DNA of 38,069 bases, taken from IMG/VR virus record IMGVR_UViG_3300046782_000916, positions 1-38,069 of that record, one strand, 5' to 3'. Numbering within the stretch: the first letter of the stretch is position 1; every line of letters begins with the position of its first letter. Below the pieces are notes generated by a model. That model made no database searches. It was not told where the DNA came from and worked only from the letters and a program-made list of their open reading frames with translations. This stretch comes from a virus. Made by a program: the position numbers and the translations under genes. Positions 29,900 through 37,088 of the stretch are shown here, piece after piece.

Positions 29900-30030
29900 T
29901 CCCGATCCTCCTCCGCCTCCGCCTCGGGGCCGAGCTGCGCCTCGTGACGGTCGATCCGGCGCTGGCCCAGGCACTGCGGGACCAGCCGGGCGTCGCGCGC
30001 TGCTGGGTCGTGCGGTGGAGGCGCCGATGA
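29896..30030 (+). CDS. Tiny protein with TTG start
   Basis: A 44-aa ORF. The TTG at 29896 overlaps the methyltransferase stop (TTGA) and the ORF ends overlapping the next gene by four bases. Leu/Arg/Val-rich strand then helix (ALAQALRDQPGVARC) and a basic end WRRR. Coupling at both ends suggests it is translated, but TTG is rare here, so confidence is moderate. Confidence 0.42.
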   Translation: MIPILLRLRLGAELRLVTVDPALAQALRDQPGVARCWVVRWRRR

Positions 30031-30194
30031 CGCGCTGGTGGCGGATCGACGGTCGGTACTTCGTGGCTGGGCTGCGGGTCGAGGGCGGCACGGTGGTCGA
30101 GGCCGCGCCGATCCTCGCGTGGACCGTGGGCCGAGTGTGGACAGAGCTGCGAGCGCACTTCCGCCGGCGGGGCTGGCACGGGGAGCCGTTGTGA
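30027..30194 (+). CDS. Tiny hypothetical protein
   Basis: A 55-aa ORF with ATG start overlapping its upstream neighbour and ending in an overlap with the initiator gene. Opens MTRWWRIDGRYFVAGLRVEG, followed by VVEAAPILAWTVGR, a strand-strand-helix arrangement recurrent in small phage proteins near replication genes. Function unknown. Confidence 0.5.
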   Translation: MTRWWRIDGRYFVAGLRVEGGTVVEAAPILAWTVGRVWTELRAHFRRRGWHGEPL

Positions 30195-31177
30195 GCGGCT
30201 GGGTGCCCATGCCGGTCGACGGCTGGCAGGAGACGGCGGAGCTCCTCACCAGCACCGGGAAGCCTTGGCCCGAGCAGGCGGCGGTCACGGACCTCCGCTG
30301 GCACGTCGACCAGGGGCGGCCGCTGCCGGGGCGCCCGACGCTGTGCAAGCGGTGGAACTGGACGGACAAGCCCGTACGGAACCTGCTCGCTGCCACCGAT
30401 CGGTGGTGGGATCCGCTCCGTGGGCCTGCTCCGACCAGCCGCGTCGAACTGTCGTCGCACCATCATCCGGGTCGCGGTCCAGCTCAGGTCCAGGTCGGGT
30501 CCAGCCTGGGTCCAGCTCAGGTCCAGGTCGACAACGGAAGAACCTCGACTATCGAGACCGAAAGTCCAGCTCAGGTCCAGGTCGGGTCCAGCCTGGGTCC
30601 AGCTCAGGTCCACACGCGTGGGGATCCACCCTCACCCTCACCCTCACCTCCACCGGAGAAGAAGACAGACGTCGCGGACGGTTCCCGGCAGCCGCCTCCG
30701 GCGGAGTCTGCTCCCACGAAGGAGCAGCGGAGGGCGGACTTCGACCAGTTGCTCGAGGTCTGGAACACCGAGATCGTGCCGACTGCGCGCAAGCGCGGGG
30801 CACAGGTGGCGCCCCACGAGCGGCTACAGCCCTCGTCTGGCCTCGGAAAGCTCGTTCGCCAGCGCCTCGACCAGCACGGCCTCGACCGCTGCCTGTCCGT
30901 CGTCCGCTGGTTCGGGTCCGCCGATCACCCGCGGGCGCAGTTCCTCCGCGACGGGGGGCACGAGCTCTCGACGCTGATGCGCCCGCAGAAGTTCGACGAG
31001 TACGCGGCCTTCGCCGAGGCGCCTGTCGCGCTCGTCGGACGCCACAAGCACGACCCCGCCCCGGCCCGCGCGCCTCCTCCCGTCATGTCTCGCGAGGAGT
31101 ACGAGCGCGAGTTGGCGCTCCAGGCCGAGATCGACCGGAAACGGGAAGCAGAGCGGAGGCCGTTGTGGACGAAGTAG
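30191..31177 (+). CDS. Replication initiator (lambda O-like) containing the origin
   Basis: A 328-aa protein with GTG start overlapping the previous stop. N-terminal 85 residues are a winged-helix-like domain (GWQETAELLTSTGKPWPEQA, then LCKRWNWTDKPVRNLL). The middle (about 95-140) is encoded by iterons and reads as repeated PAQVQVGSSLGPAQV, followed by a Pro/Ser linker. The C-terminal part (about 178-280, ADFDQLLEVWNTEIVPTA and further helices) would contact the helicase loader, whose gene overlaps by 13 bp. Initiator, internal iterons and adjacent loader are the lambda O/P arrangement. Confidence 0.75.
   Translation: MSGWVPMPVDGWQETAELLTSTGKPWPEQAAVTDLRWHVDQGRPLPGRPTLCKRWNWTDKPVRNLLAATDRWWDPLRGPAPTSRVELSSHHHPGRGPAQVQVGSSLGPAQVQVDNGRTSTIETESPAQVQVGSSLGPAQVHTRGDPPSPSPSPPPEKKTDVADGSRQPPPAESAPTKEQRRADFDQLLEVWNTEIVPTARKRGAQVAPHERLQPSSGLGKLVRQRLDQHGLDRCLSVVRWFGSADHPRAQFLRDGGHELSTLMRPQKFDEYAAFAEAPVALVGRHKHDPAPARAPPPVMSREEYERELALQAEIDRKREAERRPLWTK
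30476..30612. repeat. Replication origin iterons inside the initiator gene
   Basis: Tandem 11-bp units GGTCCAG-N4. Array 1 has five units (30476, 30487, 30498, 30509, 30520). Array 2 has four full units (30563, 30574, 30585, 30596; the first starts with A) plus a partial at 30607. Unit types alternate in the same order in both arrays, so the arrays derive from an 87-bp (29-codon) duplication. Between them, 30531-30562 is less GC-rich (gacaacggaagaacct...), a possible melting site. In lambda the O protein binds iterons within its own gene. Confidence 0.78.
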
Positions 31178-32169
31178 GCGACATCCCCGACATCGACGCC
31201 GTGCTGAGCGTGGCCCGTCCGACGCTGCTCGATCCGGAGCTCGAGCCGGAGCCGGTCCTCTGCCGCACCTGCCGCAAGGAGCACCGGTGGTCGTGGTGGC
31301 CCGGTCGAGGCACCGTCCGCGGCCGCTGGTGCCCTCCACCGAGCCCCTGCACCGCGTGCGCGTTCACGCAAGAGCTGCTCGACGACCGGGCCGAGCTGGT
31401 CCGACGGCAGGAGATTGCCGAGATCGCCGAGGTCCACCGGAAGGCTCGCTGGTCCGCTCGCCTCGTTCAGCAGCTCGACGAGAGCTGGACCGACTTCGCG
31501 CGTCGCGTGAAGCGCCAGCCCGGACAACTCGGAGTCGCGGTCGCCGACCTGCCCGCTTCGCGGATCGTGGGCAACTGGAGGCCGGGCGACGGAGGGATCT
31601 TCCTGTCTGGCCCGATCGGATCGGGCAAGAGCCAATGGCTGTCGGCGCTGCTGACCGAGTTGATCGCTCCGACGTCGGGCGGTCGCGTGACGCTCGACGT
31701 GGAGCAGCAGGTTCGCCTCGGCGTTCCTCCCGCAACGGCCCGTCGCGCGGTCGAGACCGGCTGCAACGTGTGGGTCACACCGAAGGGGGCGCAGCGCTAC
31801 CAGGCGCTCGTCGTCGACGAAGACGAGATCGTGCGGCGCGTTCGGCTCTCGTGGAAGGGCGACCAGGTGCCGCTGCTGAAGATCTCGCGCAGTCCGGTGC
31901 TGCTCTATGACGACATCGGGACGGTGATCCTCTCGCACGGGAAGGGCGCGGACCTTGCTCGGGACTGCCTCGACCGCATGATCGACCTGCGGTGGCGCGA
32001 GGGGAGGCCGCTGCTCGCCACCAGCAACCGGTCGCTCGACGAGATCTGCGACGCGCTCGGTCGCAAGACGGCCGATCGACTGCGCGCGCTGTTCGACCAC
32101 CAGCTCGAGCTCCGCGGCGTGCCAGAGGATCTCGTCGCCAAGGGCTTCTCGTGGCGGAGGATCCCGTGA
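31165..32169 (+). CDS. DnaC/IstB-like helicase loader ATPase
   Basis: A 334-aa protein with GTG start behind GGAGGCCGTT. An N-terminal zinc finger has Cys33, Cys36, Cys56, Cys62 and Cys65, followed by a helical coil. The AAA+ core has Walker A GPIGSGKS (149-156) and Walker B LLYDDIG (246-252), and sensor-like ATSNRS near residue 286. It would load the host replicative helicase at the origin in the preceding gene. Length exceeds DnaC because of the zinc-finger region and an insert with repeated basic residues (185-240). Confidence 0.85.
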   Translation: MDEVGDIPDIDAVLSVARPTLLDPELEPEPVLCRTCRKEHRWSWWPGRGTVRGRWCPPPSPCTACAFTQELLDDRAELVRRQEIAEIAEVHRKARWSARLVQQLDESWTDFARRVKRQPGQLGVAVADLPASRIVGNWRPGDGGIFLSGPIGSGKSQWLSALLTELIAPTSGGRVTLDVEQQVRLGVPPATARRAVETGCNVWVTPKGAQRYQALVVDEDEIVRRVRLSWKGDQVPLLKISRSPVLLYDDIGTVILSHGKGADLARDCLDRMIDLRWREGRPLLATSNRSLDEICDALGRKTADRLRALFDHQLELRGVPEDLVAKGFSWRRIP

Positions 32170-32705
32170 TCCTCGCCATCGACCCGGGCCACGAAGGTGG
32201 CGCCGTCCTGCTCGACGGGCGGGGTCTCCCCGTCGCGTGGTGGAGCTGGAAGCCCCTCGATCGCAAGAGCGGGCGCGTGTACGCGATCGACCGCTCCGAC
32301 GCCGCGTGGGACCGGATCACGGTCCGCACCCTCGCGGGCGTCGGTGCCGAGCTGGCGCTCTCGCTGCGGGAGGAGCGGCAATCCGGCCTCCATCTCGTCG
32401 CCGAGGGGCTGTTCGTACACCCCGGCGCGCGAGGAGGTCGGGCGCACGCCGCGATCGAGCTCGGGAAGTCGGTCGGGTGGCTCACCGCCCCTCTGCTGGA
32501 GTCGGCGCTCAGCTACGAGGAGCCCCGCTCTGCGGTGTGGCGTCCGGCGGTGCTGGGTCCAGGGTCGAACGCCTCGAGCGACATCGCCGAGGCGCGGGCG
32601 CTGGCGCTGTGGTCGAGGCGGTGGACCGGTCCACCATGCCCCGACCCGCACGTCGCGGAAGCCTACTGTATCGGGTGGTGGCGACACACGAGGAGGGCGG
32701 CGTGA
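32166..32705 (+). CDS. RuvC-like Holliday junction resolvase
   Basis: A 179-aa protein with GTG start overlapping the loader stop. RNase H-fold signature: ILAIDPGHEGGAV (residues 2-14) with Asp6, VAEGLFV with Glu80, and CPDPHVAEAY with Asp160 and Glu165. Central segment GGRAHAAIELGKSVGWL (90-106) matches RuvC-type helices. It would resolve branched phage DNA before packaging. Slightly longer than bacterial RuvC (about 170), as usual for phage members. Confidence 0.78.
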   Translation: MILAIDPGHEGGAVLLDGRGLPVAWWSWKPLDRKSGRVYAIDRSDAAWDRITVRTLAGVGAELALSLREERQSGLHLVAEGLFVHPGARGGRAHAAIELGKSVGWLTAPLLESALSYEEPRSAVWRPAVLGPGSNASSDIAEARALALWSRRWTGPPCPDPHVAEAYCIGWWRHTRRAA

Positions 32706-32947
32706 GGCACTGGGAGCAAGAGCCGGACGGTACGTGGGCGCTGGCCGACCGCGGGAGCGCCCTGTTCTACGTCCGCTCGGACAACCCGAAGGGCTGGGGC
32801 ACCGTCACCGCGACGAGCCCAACGACCGACCTCGAGATCCGGCGTGGCCACAACGACGTGGCGGGCTCGCTGGAGGAGTCGATCGAGGTCGTGAAGGCGC
32901 TCGTCGAGGCGTACCTGACGTACGTGGCGGCGCAGAGGGGATCGTGA
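32702..32947 (+). CDS. Small hypothetical protein
   Basis: An 81-aa protein with GTG start overlapping the resolvase stop. Strands HWEQEPDGTWALADRGS and WGTVTATSPTTDLEIRRG, then a C-terminal helix SLEESIEVVKALVEAYLTYVA. Compact single domain. No family is recognised. It lies between resolvase and co-chaperonin, separated from the latter by 28 bp with a fresh ribosome site. Confidence 0.58.
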   Translation: MRHWEQEPDGTWALADRGSALFYVRSDNPKGWGTVTATSPTTDLEIRRGHNDVAGSLEESIEVVKALVEAYLTYVAAQRGS

Positions 32948-32975
32948 CGCGAACCGGCGCAATTCGGAGGGAACC

Positions 32976-33272
32976 GTGGTGCTGACCTTGCTCGACGACC
33001 AGGTGTTGATCCGCCGCGCTCCGGCGGAGACGGTCACGACCGGCGGGCTCGTGCTGCCCGACCGCGACGTGCCGATCCCGCTGCGGGGGACGGTGCTGGC
33101 GGTGGGGCCCGGCAAGGCGCCGACGTGTCCCTGTGGCGTGCGGGTGCCGGTGGCCGTCCAACCGGGGGACGAGGTACTCCACGCGCGGTACGCGGGCACC
33201 GACGTCGAGGTGGACGGGGCACCGTGCCTCGTGGTGCGAGAGGCGGACGTGCTGGGAGTGCTGACGCCGTGA
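32976..33272 (+). CDS. groES: GroES-like co-chaperonin
   Basis: A 98-aa protein with GTG start behind CGGAGGGAACC. It has all GroES landmarks: DDQVLIRRA (residues 7-15), the GroEL-binding mobile loop ETVTTGGLVLPD (18-29) with the GLV hydrophobic tripeptide, RGTVLAVGPG (37-46), VQPGDEVLHARYAGTDVEVD (61-80) and VREADVLGVL (87-96). It would cap host GroEL to fold phage proteins, as T4 gp31 does for the capsid. A CPC motif near residue 51 sits in the roof loop, which is unusual. No groEL is present. Confidence 0.92.
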   Translation: MVLTLLDDQVLIRRAPAETVTTGGLVLPDRDVPIPLRGTVLAVGPGKAPTCPCGVRVPVAVQPGDEVLHARYAGTDVEVDGAPCLVVREADVLGVLTP

Positions 33273-33754
33273 GCTCCACCGCGCGAACGGGCAAGGCGAT
33301 TGCCCTGCAACGTTTTGTCGCGGGCCGCAACACGACGGAAATCGCCGAAGAGCTAGGCGTAGATCGCATCACGGTCTGGCGGTGGCGGCGAGAGCCGGAG
33401 TTTGCCGAGGAGCTGGCGAACATCCAGCAGCAGATCCTCTCGGACGTGCACGATCAGGTTCTGGCCAGCGCGCTGAAGTCGATCGGCGTGATCGTGGAGA
33501 TCCGCGACGACGAGAAGCAGTCGGGGTTCACCCGACTGCGCGCGGCCGTCGCGATCCTCGAGCTACTCGGTCGCCACAAGGGCAGCCCCGTCTCCCCCGT
33601 GGTGTTGGAGGGGGAGATCGAGACCGAGGAGCAGCTCACCGAGGCGCTGAGCCAGATCCCCGAGGACGTGCTGCGCCGGGAGGTCGAGCGCCGGGCGACG
33701 GAGCGGGCCAGCCGGCCGGCGAGGCGGCGGAAGCCGAAGGTGAAGGACCTGTGA
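33269..33754 (+). CDS. terS: Terminase small subunit
   Basis: A 161-aa protein with GTG start overlapping the co-chaperonin stop. N-terminal HTH: AIALQRFVAGRNTTEIAEEL, then GVDRITVWRWRREPEF (about 31-46) as recognition helix. A central helical oligomerisation region (QQQILSDVHDQVLASALKSIG) and a basic C-terminal tail (ARRRKPKVKDL) that would contact the large subunit follow. It recognises the packaging site on phage DNA. Unusually, it is the last gene of the early/middle rightward operon and faces the large-subunit gene on the opposite strand. Confidence 0.75.
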   Translation: MSSTARTGKAIALQRFVAGRNTTEIAEELGVDRITVWRWRREPEFAEELANIQQQILSDVHDQVLASALKSIGVIVEIRDDEKQSGFTRLRAAVAILELLGRHKGSPVSPVVLEGEIETEEQLTEALSQIPEDVLRREVERRATERASRPARRRKPKVKDL

Positions 33755-33885
33755 GGGTGCCCGCCCGAGTGGCGCCGCCGGATTGCCGGAGTCGAACCGG
33801 TACTATTCGAGTATGAATCGAACGTCCCCACCTGGAGACAGCGTGTAGGCGGCGCGCGGTGGGCGGGCACGATGGACGTAACGGA
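33755..33885. other. Structured element with tRNA-Met-like half between the terminase genes
   Basis: Outer inverted repeat GTGCCCGCCC (33757-33766) with GGGCGGGCAC (33861-33870); inner repeat GCGCCGCC (33772-33779) with GGCGGCGC (33848-33855). On the minus strand the enclosed sequence holds an anticodon-like arm (TTCGA, loop TTCATAC, TCGAA; anticodon CAT, T33 and A37 present). A T-arm follows with the perfect box GGTTCGACTCC, and a D-arm-like GTCT/GGAC lies upstream. The expected 7-bp acceptor stem does not pair. It may be a degenerate tRNA-Met, an attP carrying a tRNA 3' half, a packaging signal or a bidirectional terminator. Confidence 0.5.
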
Positions 33886-35310
33886 TCAGGCCGCCATCAG
33901 CCGCTCGTCGACCCACCCGACCTCGACGCAGATCGCAATCGTCCCGTAGCGCAGAGAATCTGCTGCGTGTTTGAGGTCGTCGTCCTTCCCGCTCCAGTAG
34001 CTCAGCGCGTCGTGGACCCGCCCGCACTCCGACGTCACGATCTGGAGGCTCGGCGACGACCAGCCGTCGAGCTCGGCGGTGTGGTCGAGGAGCTGGTTCA
34101 CGCGAGCGACCTGCGCGTCCACCGAGTCCGGGCCCTTCAACGCGCGCCGGAACAGGATCTTCGGCTGGTCGGGCTTGCGGCCCATGAGCCGGCTCAGCTC
34201 CTGCTCGAACAGCTCGTTCATCGACCGGGCACCCTCGGACTTGCCGGCGCTGTTCGTGTCGCCGACGGCCCACGACACGTGCTCGAGCTCGAGTCCCGCG
34301 CCCTCGACCATCGCCTTGACCGCGCGCGCCTCCCGCTCGACGCTCATCCGCTCCGGGTTCGTCCACTCGCTCAGGACCCGGATCACCGCCTCGGTCCGAC
34401 CGCCGATCTGCACCGGCTGGTAGGCGAGCAGCGTCCAATGTGAGTGCCCGGCCCCTTCGCCGTGGTCGACCGACAGGCAGACGTGGACGCGCCCCGAGCG
34501 AGGCCACCCGACGCGCAGGTCATGCACCAGGAGCTGGTTGCGGTCGCTGTACCCGGTGAAGCACCGGTCGATCGCCACGCCTTCCCACGCGCCCTCGATC
34601 CGCTGGCGGTAGCTCCAGGGCTGCCGCGCCGCCTCGCGGATCCGGTCCTGCACCTGCTCCTCGGTGTACCAGGGGCAGTTCGCCGCGGACAGGCCGATCT
34701 GGTGGAAGGTCCAGTCGCCGGCCTGCACCCCGTCCTCGACGATCGCGCGCAGCCACTTGACCGGTCGGTTCACCGCCGTGAACGTCATCCACACCCAGCC
34801 GTCCGTGTCGAACACGCGGGCCAAGGCTTCCTCGAAGTGGCCGGGCGGCGGGGGCTCGTCGAGCAGCACGCCGTGCAGCGACGCCGATGCCATCGCATCG
34901 GGGCGCTGTTCGTACGAGTTGAGCTGGATCGTCGACCCGCCGACCGTCACCGCCTTGTTCCCGTGGGTGAACCCCCGCGCCGAGTCCCACCGCGACCCCC
35001 GCTCGAGGTGCCCGCGCAGGAAGTGTTCGAGGTAGCGACCGTGGGTGTCGTTCATCAGCTTGTTCGTCGGCGCCATGATCCGCAGCCGCACGGGCTCGCT
35101 GGCTCGGTCGGCGAGGATCGCGGCCAGCGCCACCTTCGCGATGGCGTGGTAGGTCTTGCCCGTTCTGTTGGCGGCCAGTACGCAGGACCGGCGCGCGTCC
35201 TCCTCGTAGAACGCGCGCAGCCCCGGGGACGGCGTGAACAGCAGCCGAGGCCGATCCTGGGGAACGCGACGGAGCCGACGGGCCGCGCGACGAGCGGCGG
35301 CGGAGATCAC
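33886..35310 (-). CDS. terL: Terminase large subunit
   Basis: A 474-aa protein with GTG start overlapping the portal-side neighbour. ATPase: Walker A AANRTGKT (46-53), Walker B GVLLDEPP (147-154). Nuclease: acidic residue Asp282 in CLSVDHGEG, then VGDTNSAGK and a C-terminal DDLKHAADSLRYG, as expected for the RNase H-like fold. It powers DNA translocation and cuts concatemers. Transcribed leftward with portal, on the strand opposite to the small subunit and to the other head genes. Sequence in the same frame upstream of 35310 belongs to the portal gene in another frame. Confidence 0.9.
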   Translation of the reverse strand: MISAAARRAARRLRRVPQDRPRLLFTPSPGLRAFYEEDARRSCVLAANRTGKTYHAIAKVALAAILADRASEPVRLRIMAPTNKLMNDTHGRYLEHFLRGHLERGSRWDSARGFTHGNKAVTVGGSTIQLNSYEQRPDAMASASLHGVLLDEPPPPGHFEEALARVFDTDGWVWMTFTAVNRPVKWLRAIVEDGVQAGDWTFHQIGLSAANCPWYTEEQVQDRIREAARQPWSYRQRIEGAWEGVAIDRCFTGYSDRNQLLVHDLRVGWPRSGRVHVCLSVDHGEGAGHSHWTLLAYQPVQIGGRTEAVIRVLSEWTNPERMSVEREARAVKAMVEGAGLELEHVSWAVGDTNSAGKSEGARSMNELFEQELSRLMGRKPDQPKILFRRALKGPDSVDAQVARVNQLLDHTAELDGWSSPSLQIVTSECGRVHDALSYWSGKDDDLKHAADSLRYGTIAICVEVGWVDERLMAA

Positions 35311-37007
35311 CGGCCGGGCGGACCCGGGGGCGGCCCGCCCCCGAGGCCCGGACCGGGGAGCACGTGGATCGGGGCGGGCGGAGGCGGTGGCGTGGTCGGC
35401 TGGAAGGCGGGCGTACCCGCCGAGCCGAGCAGCTTGGCGGCGGTCTCCGGGTTGACCGCCCCCGCCCACTGCACGAGCGCGAGTCCGGCGTCGCGCGGCA
35501 GCAGGCCCGCACCCACGTCCTCGATGATCTGGAGCAGGCTCGCGGTCTGGCGGCCGTCGGGCGCCGCGTCCTGCGCCGTGCCCGCCAACGCGGCGAGGGT
35601 CTGGGCCCGGAGCTGTTCCATCTGCTTCCGGGTGTCGAGCGCGAGGATATCGGCCTGCGCGTCGTCGAGGTCGGTGCCGGGGTGCAGCTCCTGGTACGCC
35701 ATGGCGCGGTCCATGAGCCCGCGATCCATCTCCTGCCCGATCCACTCGTCGACCGTCTTGCGCTCGTCGGCGGTGAGCGCCACGCCGGCGTACCGGGCGC
35801 GGAAGCCCTTCGCGGAGCACGACACGCCCCAGCCGCGGTTGACGGCTGCGACCACCTCCGCGAGCTGCACGTCGCCGAGCCGGAAGTGGACGAGGTCCCG
35901 CAGCGCGACCCGCCGCTTCCCCGCCTGGCTGACGGTGATCGAGGCGCCGGACGCCGGGCTCAGCGACTCGATCGCGACGTCCGACGGGCTGAGGTCGAAG
36001 TGGACCGCAAGGCCGTTCTGGTAGTAGCGGACGGTCTGCTCGGCCGCCACGATGTCGATGCTGGCGCCCCACGCACCGACCTCGACGTTGCCCGAGCCGG
36101 TGCCTTCGAGCTCGAGCACCGCGGTGGGGTCGGGCGTGATCAGCCGCACCGGGTGATCGCCGGCCTTGGCGGTCGCGCCGCCCCGTACGCGCGCGTTCGC
36201 GATCCACCGCTGGTCCCAGCCCGCCCTCAGGAAGCCGTGGACCATGCCGGTCCACATGAGCCCCACCTGCAACGTGCCGAACGCGATCTCCTGGTGCTGG
36301 TGCGGGTGCCAGACGCCGTTCCCCTGCCCGGCCGAGTGGTACAGCACCGCGGGCAGCACGGGGTTGCCCTGCTCGTCGCGGTACGGGTAGCTGGCGCCCT
36401 CCCAGGCGCCCGGGTCGGCGAACGCGGCCGTCACGTCGCGCTGGCGGTCGGCGGTCCAGACCGAGTAGCTGCCGACCCCAGAGGCGATGCTCCACCGGAA
36501 CCAGAACCACGCCTTCTCCGAGGGCCGACCGGGGATCGGGCGCTGGTCCGCGCGCCAGATCGTCACGGGTCGGCTGCGGTTCGTGGGCGCGGTCTCGACG
36601 GTCAGCAGGTCCGGCGTCACGAGGGAGAACGTCGGGTGTCCGAGGTCGCTGTCCCACCCCACGAACACCGCGGACTCGCGCAGGCCCTTGACGTAGCGCA
36701 TGTGCTGGCGCGCCATCTGCCACCAACCGCCGCGCTGGAAGCTGTCGTCCAGTACCGCGGTGGTCCCGCCGCCGATCTGCGGCTGGGTGTCGTACATCGT
36801 GCTGGTCTGGTCGATGACCGAGCTGAACAGGTTCGCGCTGGTGTCCCACTCGCCGACGAGCGCCGCGCGCGCCGGGCCGAGTTGGCGCCACCCATGCTCC
36901 GCCAGCAACGGTCGCCACGTCCCTTCGAGCATCTGGCGCAGTCGCCAGGACTCGACGATCCGCTGCTGATCCTCGGCTGGCGTGACGAGCGGAAGCGGAC
37001 CGTACAC
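35307..37007 (-). CDS. Portal protein
   Basis: A 566-aa protein with GTG start behind GAGGGGCCAC. The N-terminal third is helical with Trp-rich segments (WRPLLAEHGWRQ). The middle has alternating strands, e.g. GHPTFSLVTPDLLTVETAP, and a wing-like region. Residues 415-480 have helices (TADERKTVDEWIGQEM). The C-terminal 50 residues are Pro/Gly-rich. Order portal-terminase and length match portal proteins that form the dodecameric DNA gate. It is the first gene from the divergent late promoter at 37048, overlapping terL by four bases. Confidence 0.8.
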   Translation of the reverse strand: MYGPLPLVTPAEDQQRIVESWRLRQMLEGTWRPLLAEHGWRQLGPARAALVGEWDTSANLFSSVIDQTSTMYDTQPQIGGGTTAVLDDSFQRGGWWQMARQHMRYVKGLRESAVFVGWDSDLGHPTFSLVTPDLLTVETAPTNRSRPVTIWRADQRPIPGRPSEKAWFWFRWSIASGVGSYSVWTADRQRDVTAAFADPGAWEGASYPYRDEQGNPVLPAVLYHSAGQGNGVWHPHQHQEIAFGTLQVGLMWTGMVHGFLRAGWDQRWIANARVRGGATAKAGDHPVRLITPDPTAVLELEGTGSGNVEVGAWGASIDIVAAEQTVRYYQNGLAVHFDLSPSDVAIESLSPASGASITVSQAGKRRVALRDLVHFRLGDVQLAEVVAAVNRGWGVSCSAKGFRARYAGVALTADERKTVDEWIGQEMDRGLMDRAMAYQELHPGTDLDDAQADILALDTRKQMEQLRAQTLAALAGTAQDAAPDGRQTASLLQIIEDVGAGLLPRDAGLALVQWAGAVNPETAAKLLGSAGTPAFQPTTPPPPPAPIHVLPGPGLGGGPPPGPPGR

Positions 37008-37042
37008 GTGGCCCCTCGTGCAATCAGGGTGGCGTTATGCTA

Positions 37043-37078
37043 CGACTGTCGCATTATAATGCGACGACTGTTGCATTA
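37043..37078. promoter_or_regulatory. Divergent late promoter/operator with TATAAT palindrome
   Basis: GTCGCATTATAATGCGAC (37048-37065) is a perfect 18-bp palindrome, so both strands read ATTATAAT with a consensus TATAAT. Direct repeats CGACTGTCGCATTA (37043-37056) and CGACTGTTGCATTA (37065-37078) lie 22 bp apart and differ at one base. No -35 box is visible in either direction. It would drive portal/terminase leftward and scaffold/capsid rightward, probably through an activator. Confidence 0.65.
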
Positions 37079-37088
37079 GGGGGAACCG

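Noticed and set aside
33775-33850. Functional tRNA-Met gene
   Set aside because: Anticodon and T arms are good, but the 7-base acceptor strands do not pair and the first T-stem pair is a mismatch, so I report it only as tRNA-like.
33886-37023. Single 1045-codon minus-strand ORF through terminase and portal
   Set aside because: Only the 474 codons downstream of 35310 are terminase. The upstream part runs antiparallel-frame through the portal gene and reads as Arg/Pro/Gly shadow sequence.
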